Origin: Treponemataceae bacterium
GTDB lineage: Bacteria > Spirochaetota > Spirochaetia > Treponematales > Treponemataceae
Direction of reading: 5' to 3'
DNA length: 35,579 nt
Assembly (NCBI GenBank): GCA_024680915.1
Contig: JAILBN010000031.1
Coordinates: 1-35,579, forward strand
Within the stretch, counting starts at the first letter, position 1. Every line of letters begins with the position of its first letter. The position numbers and the translations under genes are program-made. Below, one piece after another: positions 1 through 8,785 of this stretch. The notes under the pieces were generated by a model that was not told the DNA's origin, did not search any database, and was given only the letters and a program-made list of their open reading frames with translations.

Positions 1-619
1 GGATCTGCTTGGAGCTTATATATTTTCGTCTGATGAAGAAAAAGCGTACAAGGAAAATAGTTCCTAAGAACATCATGACGCATGCGACGCAATCCATAAA
101 GAAATGAACTGGAGAACCGATAAGCTCGTTCTTGTAAAAAATCGCACTTAAAACAGCTATGATTATTCCGCCAAGAAGGAAAAATGACATACCAAGCGAC
201 TTGCTTTTTTTGCGGCTGATTTTATCAAGATTTGCCTCGTCATCAGATGTGAAAAACGAAACTATCTTTCTGATAAGTCTGCGGAAGAAACCTGGGTTAC
301 GAAGCTTTTCAAGAGCAGCATAGCCAGCAAGAAGTTCTTCGTCAGAAAAATCATAGCGCTGTGTGTTCTCTTCAAGCTCCATCTCAAGCTGAGAAATTTT
401 GTCGTTTGCTCCGTCGATGATATTTACAGCGATTGTCGTCCAACCGAGCTGTTTGGCAGCTTCAAGCCTGCGCTGTCCGGCAACAAGTTCGTATTTGCTG
501 TTAAGAGTTATTGGATTCATAAGACCGTAACGTCTTAGGCTGTCTTTCAAGGCTTCAAGATTTCCTAAATCTTTGCGAACTCGTTTCCTAATTTTTATAT
601 CTTCGATACTTATAAGCAA
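1..619 (-). CDS. Membrane-anchored ParB-nuclease-domain protein (partial, runs off left edge)
   Basis: The 206 residues in the window begin at a TTG codon (619-617) placed 7 nt after an AAGGAG ribosome site; no ATG fits. Residues 1-90 are a ParB/Srx-type domain: an IEDIKIRKRVRKDL start, the VAGQRRLEAAK box (about 46-56) and a following EENTQRYDFSDEE segment that resembles the second ParB box. Instead of the helix-turn-helix domain of chromosomal ParB, the chain continues through a basic linker (FFRRLIRKIV) into two hydrophobic segments (about 143-162 and 172-195) ending in RRKY. It therefore looks like a membrane-tethered ParB-fold protein, perhaps a CTP-binding switch; no partner is visible. 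It lies 39 nt downstream of the penicillin-binding protein gene on the same strand, so they are probably cotranscribed. The C-terminus is outside the window. Domain call fairly sure, function unknown. Confidence 0.75.
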   Translation of the reverse strand, partial: MLISIEDIKIRKRVRKDLGNLEALKDSLRRYGLMNPITLNSKYELVAGQRRLEAAKQLGWTTIAVNIIDGANDKISQLEMELEENTQRYDFSDEELLAGYAALEKLRNPGFFRRLIRKIVSFFTSDDEANLDKISRKKSKSLGMSFFLLGGIIIAVLSAIFYKNELIGSPVHFFMDCVACVMMFLGTIFLVRFFFIRRKYISSKQI

Positions 620-658
620 TTTCTTTCTCCTTGAATCGTGCGGAATGATTCAAAACCG

Positions 659-3292
659 CTAATCCAATAAATAATTATATTTCAGTTCACGCTCGTTTTC
701 AATATCTGGAACAAGACTTGGATCTGCATAATAATTTGCGTTCTCAGAAGACGGTGACGAATCGAACGTATCTGGATTATATACGCCAAGACGTGAAAGA
801 TCAGAGTAGTTTTCATATCCGTCAAGGAACGAAAGATCAAGTGTAAGATATGGTGAACTTACTGAATTGTAACCTTTGTTTCCAACTTGCAAACGCTCAT
901 CCTTAAGACGAGCTACGCTTGCCTGTTTTGCTTCTGCCATGTGTGTATGAAGCTCACAAAGCGTTGTAGGTTCGGTTCCTTCCAAGAAATAGAATGTGCG
1001 TACATGAGAACCGCACGCCGCTGTTGGAAGCATACCAGAAACAGAACAAACCTGAGCTTCAACAATGCCTGTCTGCGGTTTGAAGAATGTCTTGTACGGC
1101 AAGTTCTCGTTGGCGACTTTCATAAAGTCACCCCATGCATGACCGGCAAGCGTTGAACCTGTCATTTCAAGACCAAGGGTCTTTCCTTTTTGGTCGAAAC
1201 CGAACCAGAAAGCCGACGTATAATAAGGAGTAAAACCAACAGTCCATGCGTCTGCCCAGTTCTGTGTCGTTCCTGTCTTTCCGCCAGCTGGCAAGCTGTA
1301 ATAGTTTCCGTTTGAGTCTTTATACTTGAATTTGTATGTATTGTAATAATATCCAGAACCTTTTGCCAGCGTACCCACGGTAACGGTGTTCTGCAGAAGG
1401 CTTGTCATTATGAAAGCAGTCTGTGGCGTGATAATCTGAATTGCGTCGCCTTTTTTCTGCTGTTCCTCGCGTATCTCGCGCTCAGGATTGATTACGATAG
1501 AGCCTTTTCTGTTTTCAACAGTTCTGATCGCCATCGGAGTGACTTCTTTTCCTTGGTTAGCGAAAATTGCAAACGCGCGTGCCATCTGAATCGGCTGAAC
1601 AGTACAAACACCAAGACCAATCGGGTAAACAGGGATAAGCTTTCTTTCTTCAAGCTCGCTGTCCGGTATTCCAAGAAGTGCCTGAGCGCGCTTTATTGCC
1701 GCATCGAAACCGACTCCGTTCAGTACTTTCATCGAAGGCACGTTCATAGACGTTGCGAGCGCGTACCAAAGCTGTACGGAGCCTTCCCAAGTTCCCTTGA
1801 AGTTTTCGATATAGTATTCAGAGCCATCTTCTGTATAGAACATTACAGGCATGTCGTATATCTGAGTAGCCGGAGTGAATTTACGCGAGTCGATGGCCGC
1901 CGAGTAATAAAGTGGTTTGAAGCTACTGCCTGGCTGCAATGTCGCCTGTGTCGCTCTTATGAACTCGTTTGTATTTCGCTCAAAGACGCTTCCGCCAACG
2001 AGTGCATTGATGTAACCCGTGCTGTTCTCCAAGGAAATCATTGTTCCTTCGATGGTGTCTTTGCTCTTCGTTTCGTTCTGAACGGCGTTAGCCTTATTCG
2101 TGATGTTGATTTTAAGGCTTTCCATACCAGTCATAAGAGCCATAACATCAAGAACAGGATTAATCTTCGTTTTATATTCTGCTTTTGCTTCTGTCTCGCG
2201 TCGCTGCTCGGATGTCTTTATCTCTGGAATGTTGAAAATCAAAGAGATAAGCTCCGTCATCGGGATGTAAATATTTATGGCGTTCTGACGTTTTTTCTCG
2301 TAGTTCGTCTGATACGTCTCATTCGCGTAGTTTATGTACTTCGTCATTATCTGCTGCGCGGCTTCCTGATGGCGCAAATTGAGCGTCGTATTGACGGTAA
2401 ATCCGTCTGTGTAAACGTTCATCGTACCGTAAAGCATTGTGTTAAGCTCGCGAAGCACGTATTCGCTGAACCAAGGCGCGGCATCTTCTCGCAAAGAGTA
2501 TGCGGAAGAATTTGTGCGGATATAGTCGAAGTTTGTCCAGAAATCTTCAAATGATTCATCGGCTGCTTCTGCTGTAAGATAGCCGGACACTACCATCTGA
2601 TTAAGAACGTCACGCTGTCTTTCCTGCGCTCTGTTCGGATAGTCGAAGGGGTTGTAATATGCCGGGTTTGAAAGCTGAATTACGAGAATTGCCGATTCTG
2701 CCGGGGTAAGCTTTGACGCATCATGTCCGAAATAATACTTTGATGCGGCGTTTATTCCGTATGTACCGCCACCAAGATAAACTTTGTTCAGATACAGTTC
2801 CAGAATCTCGTTCTTTGAGAAACGGCGTTCCATCTGAATAGCCCACCAAAGCTCTTTTATCTTTCTGGTGTAGGAAATATCCGTTCTGTCGCAGTACAAA
2901 GTTCCCGCAATCTGTTGTGTAAGGGTACTACCACCACCGAGTGATTTTCCGGTGAGCTTTCCAACAACGGCACGCATTATTGATTTGAGTGTGAAACCTC
3001 TGTGCTGATAGAAAACCCTGTCCTCACGAGTTATAAGAGCATCTATAAAATGCTGCGGAATGTCGATAAGGTCAATCATCTCGCGCTTTTCATCTGCGGA
3101 GAATTCCGTAATAAGCTCGCCGTTTATGTCCAAAAGCTTTGTCGGCAGAGATGGGTTGAATTCAGTGAAATTTTCGGTGTTTTTAGTGTTTATAGTTTGC
3201 GCTACTAGTGCACCTAACGCAGCTCCAAAAATCAAGGCAAAAGGAACTGCAAGAAAAAACAAAAAATAGGTACTCTTTCGGATTTTTTCCAT
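659..3292 (-). CDS. Bifunctional class A penicillin-binding protein (PBP1A type)
   Basis: This 877-residue protein would polymerise and cross-link peptidoglycan in the periplasm. A short cytoplasmic start is followed by one membrane anchor (about 8-30). The glycosyltransferase 51 domain carries EDRVFYQHRG with catalytic Glu90, GGSTLTQQ (120-127) and RRFSKNEILELYLN. The transpeptidase domain has the SSFK active-site tetrad (Ser456-Lys459), SMN (515-517) and GKTGTT (671-676). Length matches the roughly 850 residues usual for PBP1A. Residues 330-415 are a charged stretch between the two domains that looks lineage-specific. The ATG at 3292 has no Shine-Dalgarno; a TTGACA box 17 nt before a weak TAAGCT puts the transcript start about at the ATG. 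The ParB-domain gene follows after 39 nt. Confidence 0.95.
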   Translation of the reverse strand: MEKIRKSTYFLFFLAVPFALIFGAALGALVAQTINTKNTENFTEFNPSLPTKLLDINGELITEFSADEKREMIDLIDIPQHFIDALITREDRVFYQHRGFTLKSIMRAVVGKLTGKSLGGGSTLTQQIAGTLYCDRTDISYTRKIKELWWAIQMERRFSKNEILELYLNKVYLGGGTYGINAASKYYFGHDASKLTPAESAILVIQLSNPAYYNPFDYPNRAQERQRDVLNQMVVSGYLTAEAADESFEDFWTNFDYIRTNSSAYSLREDAAPWFSEYVLRELNTMLYGTMNVYTDGFTVNTTLNLRHQEAAQQIMTKYINYANETYQTNYEKKRQNAINIYIPMTELISLIFNIPEIKTSEQRRETEAKAEYKTKINPVLDVMALMTGMESLKINITNKANAVQNETKSKDTIEGTMISLENSTGYINALVGGSVFERNTNEFIRATQATLQPGSSFKPLYYSAAIDSRKFTPATQIYDMPVMFYTEDGSEYYIENFKGTWEGSVQLWYALATSMNVPSMKVLNGVGFDAAIKRAQALLGIPDSELEERKLIPVYPIGLGVCTVQPIQMARAFAIFANQGKEVTPMAIRTVENRKGSIVINPEREIREEQQKKGDAIQIITPQTAFIMTSLLQNTVTVGTLAKGSGYYYNTYKFKYKDSNGNYYSLPAGGKTGTTQNWADAWTVGFTPYYTSAFWFGFDQKGKTLGLEMTGSTLAGHAWGDFMKVANENLPYKTFFKPQTGIVEAQVCSVSGMLPTAACGSHVRTFYFLEGTEPTTLCELHTHMAEAKQASVARLKDERLQVGNKGYNSVSSPYLTLDLSFLDGYENYSDLSRLGVYNPDTFDSSPSSENANYYADPSLVPDIENERELKYNYLLD

Positions 3293-3298
3293 TCTGTT

Positions 3299-3327
3299 AG
3301 CTTAAGAAAAACTATGTCTGCTGTCAA
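3299..3327 (-). promoter_or_regulatory. Candidate promoter of the PBP gene
   Basis: On the minus strand TTGACA (3327-3322) is followed after 17 nt by TAAGCT (3304-3299). The -35 box is perfect but the -10 box matches only three of six positions. The predicted transcript start falls at or next to the PBP ATG (3292), which would leave almost no leader. Confidence 0.35.
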
Positions 3328-3363
3328 GTCCAAAATGGGATTATGTCAAAAATTGGAGCTTCG

Positions 3364-3416
3364 AAATAAAAAAAAGGCCGACTATGCAGCCGGCCATGCC
3401 CATCAGGCAGTCGGCC
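3364..3416 (-). terminator. Rho-independent terminator after the M23 peptidase gene
   Basis: Read on the minus strand, GGCCGACT (3416-3409) pairs with AGTCGGCC (3383-3376), with further GC pairing inside the 25-nt loop, followed by eight T (3375-3368). It separates the M23/membrane-protein operon from the PBP gene. The rest of the 260-nt gap holds only a candidate PBP promoter. Confidence 0.85.
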
Positions 3417-3552
3417 ATACAATGGGTGGGAGGGGATTTGTCTGGCCGACATTTTATATATCGGATGCAACATTAGATATCTTTAGCTTTTACGTATTGT
3501 CTATGCTTGTTTTTTGCATATTTTACGCATGTTTTCTGTTTTTTGATGTGTT

Positions 3553-4449
3553 TTACGGCAGGTAATCTTGCGGATTGCGATTTTTTCCGTTCGTCCGTAT
3601 CTCAAAGTGAAGGTGAGGACCTGTTGAAAGGCCTGTCGTTCCGACGTAGCCGATAACGGTGCCAGAGCGGACATAACCTTCTGATACGGCAAACTTTGAA
3701 AGGTGGGCATAGACGCTCTGCATGTTATTCTCGTGCTGAAGAATTATAAAGTTTCCATAAGTGCTGTCATTGCTGGCGGAAAGCACTTCACCGGACTTGC
3801 AGGCATACACGGGAGTTCCTTCTGGTGCCGCAAGGTCTATTCCCTTATGGAAAAGCTCTTGTCCTGAAATTGGGCTTATTCTCATGCCGTAAGCTGATGT
3901 AAGCACACCCTCTGGCAGCGGCGAACTCATGCGTGCGTCATAGAAAAATGCGCGCTCAGTCGGCGTAAGCCTTTCTGACTGGATAAAATAATAGTTTTTG
4001 CCGTCCAGCTGGACTACAGGAGCTTCTTTATAGTCTGGAAAACGTATTTGTATGAGCTTTTCGAGAATGGATGCTGGTTCGTCTTTGACGAATAAACCCG
4101 CCGCTGCCGGAACGTACAGCTTTTTGCCGGTGATTTCCGCATCTGGTGAAGAAAAGTTATTTAGAAGGACGAGCGTTTCAATCGGTATGTTGCACCGCGC
4201 CGCCACTGTTATCAGCGTGTCTTTTTCCACCGCCGTGTATGTGTAAATGTGTGGAATTATTTTCACACCGCGAACTTCGTCCATGTAAGATTTTTCCAAG
4301 TTGTCCATGAACTGGCGGAAAAGCTCGTTGCGTGATGAAAGAGCTGGAATTGTCTGGTCTTCGCAAAACGCAGCAGAAAGAATAGTAAGCAAATAAATAG
4401 ATATTAATAGAAAAATCAGCTTTTTTGCATTGAACGGCGCATGTTTCAT
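3553..4449 (-). CDS. Secreted LysM + M23 (LytM) metallopeptidase
   Basis: A 298-residue exported protein that would cleave peptidoglycan peptides. Residues 1-29 form a signal peptide (basic start, hydrophobic core, cut near SAAFCED). A LysM-like peptidoglycan-binding segment (about 68-115) includes YTYTAVEKDTLITVAARC and ends in KKLYVPA. The M23 domain occupies about 180-298. Its zinc ligands are present: HxxxD at His201/Asp205 (HKGID) and HLH at His279/His281, with His249 in YAHL as the further catalytic histidine. It is therefore predicted active, unlike the second M23-fold protein of the window at 15486. Its ATG overlaps the stop of the upstream membrane-protein gene by 4 nt, so the two are translationally coupled. 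A terminator follows about 140 nt downstream. Confidence 0.93.
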   Translation of the reverse strand: MKHAPFNAKKLIFLLISIYLLTILSAAFCEDQTIPALSSRNELFRQFMDNLEKSYMDEVRGVKIIPHIYTYTAVEKDTLITVAARCNIPIETLVLLNNFSSPDAEITGKKLYVPAAAGLFVKDEPASILEKLIQIRFPDYKEAPVVQLDGKNYYFIQSERLTPTERAFFYDARMSSPLPEGVLTSAYGMRISPISGQELFHKGIDLAAPEGTPVYACKSGEVLSASNDSTYGNFIILQHENNMQSVYAHLSKFAVSEGYVRSGTVIGYVGTTGLSTGPHLHFEIRTNGKNRNPQDYLP

Positions 4450-4880
4450 AGCTTTATTCTGCTGCTGATGTAATTTGAAAGAGAACCTGTAAGACCGAAT
4501 GAGACGATCGATACCACAAGCCAGACTGCTCCGGCGGCGCGGTGACCTCCCATTACGCTGTTTACTGCCGCAATTATAAGGCCAATTGAAAGCACTGCAC
4601 GCAGTGTCTTGAAAACAAGCTTGAAGATTAATGTTTTTTTTGCTTTTTTATCCGGTGCTTTTTTAATGCTTGAGTAAACTTTCCGGACAATTGCATAAAG
4701 GATTAAAGCAGAGAAAAGAATCAGCACAAAAGTTGTGAATCCGTCAGGATGATTCTGAGACACGAACCATACCGGCCAGACGAATGCAAAACAGAGCGCG
4801 GTGCAGACTGCAATGCAAACAATCACAATGATCGAAGATTTGATGATACCTGTAAAACCTGAAAAAATCTGCTTTATCAT
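4446..4880 (-). CDS. Small integral membrane protein of unknown function
   Basis: 144 residues with four hydrophobic segments (about 17-38, 46-64, 92-108, 114-134) and a lysine-rich loop after the second (SIKKAPDKKAKK). I do not recognise a family. It is the first gene of a two-gene unit with the M23 peptidase, with a 4-nt stop/start overlap, which hints at an envelope role; that is context only. The ATG has no Shine-Dalgarno and lies 8 nt after a -10-like TATATA, so the message may be leaderless. Confidence 0.75.
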   Translation of the reverse strand: MIKQIFSGFTGIIKSSIIVIVCIAVCTALCFAFVWPVWFVSQNHPDGFTTFVLILFSALILYAIVRKVYSSIKKAPDKKAKKTLIFKLVFKTLRAVLSIGLIIAAVNSVMGGHRAAGAVWLVVSIVSFGLTGSLSNYISSRIKL

Positions 4881-4888
4881 GATGTCTA

Positions 4889-4917
4889 TATATAGAAAGA
4901 TATAAAAAAGCTGTCCT
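4889..4917 (-). promoter_or_regulatory. Candidate promoter of the membrane protein/M23 operon
   Basis: Minus strand AGGACA (4917-4912), 17-nt spacer, TATATA (4894-4889), then 8 nt to the ATG at 4880. Both boxes match four of six consensus positions. The -35 box lies inside the ferredoxin terminator hairpin. Confidence 0.35.
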
Positions 4918-4940
4918 AGAGAATAGCTCCGGGACAGCCT
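4903..4940 (-). terminator. Terminator of the ferredoxin gene
   Basis: On the minus strand GCTGTCC (4938-4932) pairs with GGACAGC (4916-4910) around a 15-nt loop, followed by six T. It starts about 8 nt after the ferredoxin stop codon. Confidence 0.85.
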
Positions 4941-4947
4941 TTCAAAG

Positions 4948-5118
4948 TTATGCCTCTACGATAGCTCCTGTAGGACATGCAGAAGCGCATGTTCCACAGC
5001 TAACGCATACGTCTGGGTTGACTTCGCGCTTTCCGTTGTTCTCGCTGATTGCTCCAACTGGGCATTCACCTTCGCAAGCGCCGCAGTTTACGCATGCATC
5101 TGAAATCTTGTAAGCCAT
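4948..5118 (-). CDS. 2[4Fe-4S] ferredoxin
   Basis: A 56-residue clostridial-type ferredoxin, a soluble low-potential electron carrier. Two CxxCxxCxxxCP motifs are complete: Cys9, 12, 15, 19 and Cys38, 41, 44, 48, each followed by Pro. The start at MAYKISDAC is chosen because it gives the family's usual length and has an AAAGAGG ribosome site upstream. A longer in-frame extension exists but reads as non-coding. The gene is monocistronic, with its own terminator, and is divergent from gap. Likely partners are ferredoxin-dependent fermentation enzymes elsewhere in the genome. Confidence 0.95.
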   Translation of the reverse strand: MAYKISDACVNCGACEGECPVGAISENNGKREVNPDVCVSCGTCASACPTGAIVEA

Positions 5119-5356
5119 ATCAAATACCTCTTTATGATTATTTCGGGTAAACTCCTCAGAGAAAATCCCGTAAAGGAAAAATCCTTGTAGATAAAATATC
5201 ATAGAATGAGGGCAAAAACAAGGGATTATATTTGAAAATGGAGAAAAAATTATTGAAAAGTTTTGTAAAGCGTGCAACAAATCATCATCAGGTTCTGTAT
5301 TTGAAAAATTCTGGAAGATATGATGAAACAACTTTTTGTGAAATGTTTCTATGATA

Positions 5357-5385
5357 TTGACACAAAAACTGTAAAAACATAAAAT
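5357..5385 (+). promoter_or_regulatory. Strong sigma-70 promoter of gap
   Basis: TTGACA (5357-5362), 17-nt spacer, TAAAAT (5380-5385); the start would be near 5392, giving a leader of about 26 nt with ATAGGAG (5404-5410) 7 nt before the ATG. This is the best promoter match in the window, as expected for a glycolytic gene. Confidence 0.8.
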
Positions 5386-5393
5386 TAAGATAA

Positions 5394-6416
<1,023 letters not shown>

Positions 6417-6445
6417 CTTTTATAGTTTTTTTAGATTAAGTCATG

Positions 6446-6475
6446 AAAACGCTCCTGCAAAGGGGCGTTTTTTTT
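6446..6475 (+). terminator. Terminator of gap
   Basis: AACGCTCC pairs with GGGGCGTT (one G-U) around TGCAAA, followed by eight T ending at 6475. It starts about 30 nt after the gap stop. Confidence 0.85.
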
Positions 6476-6599
6476 ACTAAAACATCAAAAAATTAAAAAA
6501 ACTACATATTTCTTTTTTTTTTTCTTTTCTAATAACGAAAAATAAGGTATCATAATAATTGGACTATATCGATTTACGGTTGAGAAGGAGAATTCGATA

Positions 6600-8690
6600 A
6601 TGGCTGAAAAAACAAGTTCTGAAGAGACCAAGAAAAAATTTGGTCTTGCAATAAAGATGGCTTCTTTGTTTTCACTGGTGATAATTATATTGATAGTGGG
6701 AATGAATTTTGCGATAGTAAGAGATGTTCGTTCCTCCATAACAGAGATTTATTCACAGAATGTCAGGAATCTTGCTATGGGTTCTGTAAATCATATTGCA
6801 GAAGCACTTCGTCTTTATCAGGAGAATATCCGTTCTTATGCAAAGTCTGAGATTGTGAGGACGGGAGATGAGGCTGCGATTATCGAATGGATGCAGGCCA
6901 ATCCTCAATTTCAGCATTCCGATTATGACTATGAATTCTTTGCCGGTAGAAATGCTATTACCCATCGTGTCACTGGTGAGATAGGCGCTGATATTTCAGA
7001 CCGTGTTTATTACAGTTCGATAGTAAATGGGGGAAAGACGGATTATATTGGAGACCCTATCGTATCCCGTACTTCCGGAAAATTCGTTGTGCCTGTAGCT
7101 ACTGCTGCTGTTGATTCCAGCGGAAAAACCTTTGGTATTTTCAATGCCATGGTGAATATTGATAAAATCAATAAAATCGTAAAAGAGTCTACCCTCGGAA
7201 CAGAAGGTTATGCCATTCTCCTTGATAGTAAAGGTGTAATTCTTTCTCATCCGAATCCTGAGCTTGTGAAAACGACTATGGAAGGATGGGAGGGTATATC
7301 CCAGGGCGCGAAAAGAGGTGGTATTAATGTCTCTATGCAAAAAACCCCTGTCGGTGAGAACCTTATGGCAATAACCACTGTTCCGGAAACTCCCGGCTGG
7401 ATATATATGATGGCTATCACTGGAGAGGAGATTAACGTGGTTCCTGATTCCGTCAGAAAATTTATAACTATTCTGGGAGTTTTTGTAGGTCTTGTCTTGA
7501 TGATTATCGCTTATATTATTCTTTCCAGAACGGTTAAAATGATTAAAGTCGTTACCTCTACTGTAAAGGATATTGCGACAGGTGACGCGGATCTTACTAG
7601 ACGTATAGAGATACAAAAGAAAGATGAAATAGGTCATCTTATCAACACCTTTAATAGCTTCGTAAAAAAACTTCAGGATATAATCAGCTCTATTAAGAAT
7701 TCAAAGAATACTCTTGAGAATGCCGATGAAGACCTTCAGCATAGTATTGAGGATACAGCGTCTGCCATAACGGAGATTCTTGCGAATATAGAAGGAATCG
7801 GCAAGCAGGTCCTGAATCAGTCTTCCTCTGTTTCAGAGACTGCCGGTGCTGTAACTCAGATTTCCCAGAACATTGATTCTTTGGAAAAAATGATTGAGAA
7901 CCAGTCCTCCAGTGTTACGGAAGCTTCTGCCGCTGTTGAAGAGATGATGGGTAATATCAGTTCTGTGAATACCTCTGTTGAGAAAATGGCCTCGGAGTTC
8001 TCTGCCCTTGAGAAGGATACCCAGACCGGTATCGAGAAACAGAATTCTGTCAAAGAGCGTATAGATGAGATAGCTGAGCAGTCCGCTATGCTTATAGAAG
8101 CCAACACAGCGATAGAGAGTATCGCTTCTCAGACCAACATGCTTGCTATGAACGCTGCTATTGAGGCTGCACATGCAGGTGATGCTGGTAAAGGCTTCTC
8201 TGTCGTTGCTGATGAGATCAGGAAGCTTTCTGAGACTTCTACAGAACAGTCCCATACAATCGGTGATGAGCTTAGAAAGATTGTCCAGTCCATTGAGGTT
8301 ATGGTTAATTCTTCTAATGAGTCGGAGGAAGCTTTCTCTGCTGTTGGAACCCGCATTAAAAATACGGATGTTCTTGTTCGTCAGATTAAGAGTGCTATGG
8401 ACGAGCAGAATGAAGGTTCCAAACAGATTTTCGAGGCCCTTCAGTCCCTGAATGATAATACTTCAGAGGTAAGAAGCGCGGCAGTGGAAATGACAGAGGG
8501 CAATAAATCCATTATCAGTGAGGTTCGTAAGCTCCAGGATGCTACGGAAGTCATTAAGGAAAGTATGTCTGAAATGACTTCCGGCGCCAAAGAGATTAAC
8601 CAGTGTGGAGCAGTTCTTGCTGATATTTCAAGAAAAGTTAATGATTCAGTACATCAGATAGGTTCAGAAATCGATCTGTTCAAAGTCTGA
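6600..8690 (+). CDS. Methyl-accepting chemotaxis protein with a Cache-type sensor
   Basis: A 696-residue inner-membrane chemoreceptor. The order is a cytoplasmic start, TM1 (about 20-40), a periplasmic double-Cache-like domain (about 41-285, with DRVYY and [15 protein letters not shown] as typical pieces), TM2 (about 288-309), HAMP (about 309-360, [17 protein letters not shown]) and a long signalling coiled coil. The CheA/CheW-binding tip is the conserved stretch around 502-545 ([27 protein letters not shown]). Gln/Glu-rich heptads on both arms are likely methylation sites. There is no C-terminal CheR-binding pentapeptide. The ligand cannot be read from sequence; this Cache class often binds amino acids or other small organic molecules. 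An AAGGAG site precedes the ATG. The gene stands alone between terminators. Confidence 0.95.
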   Translation: MAEKTSSEETKKKFGLAIKMASLFSLVIIILIVGMNFAIVRDVRSSITEIYSQNVRNLAMGSVNHIAEALRLYQENIRSYAKSEIVRTGDEAAIIEWMQANPQFQHSDYDYEFFAGRNAITHRVTGEIGADISDRVYYSSIVNGGKTDYIGDPIVSRTSGKFVVPVATAAVDSSGKTFGIFNAMVNIDKINKIVKESTLGTEGYAILLDSKGVILSHPNPELVKTTMEGWEGISQGAKRGGINVSMQKTPVGENLMAITTVPETPGWIYMMAITGEEINVVPDSVRKFITILGVFVGLVLMIIAYIILSRTVKMIKVVTSTVKDIATGDADLTRRIEIQKKDEIGHLINTFNSFVKKLQDIISSIKNSKNTLENADEDLQHSIEDTASAITEILANIEGIGKQVLNQSSSVSETAGAVTQISQNIDSLEKMIENQSSSVTEASAAVEEMMGNISSVNTSVEKMASEFSALEKDTQTGIEKQNSVKERIDEIAEQSAMLIEANTAIESIASQTNMLAMNAAIEAAHAGDAGKGFSVVADEIRKLSETSTEQSHTIGDELRKIVQSIEVMVNSSNESEEAFSAVGTRIKNTDVLVRQIKSAMDEQNEGSKQIFEALQSLNDNTSEVRSAAVEMTEGNKSIISEVRKLQDATEVIKESMSEMTSGAKEINQCGAVLADISRKVNDSVHQIGSEIDLFKV

Positions 8691-8713
8691 TGTAAGATAG
8701 AGAATTATTAATG

Positions 8714-8777
8714 GACGGAGACGTTGTAAAGCAATAATGCTGATGCATTGCAGTTTTGCAAGTCTCCGTCTTTTTTT
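8714..8777 (+). terminator. Long-hairpin terminator after the chemoreceptor gene
   Basis: GACGGAGAC (8714-8722) pairs with GTCTCCGTC (8762-8770), then seven T. The 39-nt loop folds further: TTGTAAA against TTTGCAA and GCAAT against ATTGC. It separates the convergent chemoreceptor and ABC-F genes. Confidence 0.9.
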
Positions 8778-8785
8778 ATGCGTGA

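Noticed and set aside
1553-2554. A 333-codon plus-strand frame opposite the PBP gene
   Set aside because: It is a shadow of the PBP coding frame; the minus-strand product has all catalytic motifs of its family.
3314-3565. An 83-codon plus-strand reading frame in the gap before the M23 gene
   Set aside because: It is antisense to the terminator, has no good ribosome site, and its middle is the GC hairpin read as codons. It ends inside the M23 gene on the other strand.
4948-5331. A 127-residue version of the ferredoxin
   Set aside because: The first 71 residues lack any Fe-S motif, and a proper ribosome site precedes the internal ATG at 5118, which gives the standard 56-residue protein.
8711-8722. 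ATGGACGGAGAC, identical to the -35 region of the lipoprotein promoters
   Set aside because: Here it is one arm of the chemoreceptor terminator and no -10 box follows at 17 nt. Given the number of possible pairs in 35 kb, a shared 12-mer is not significant.
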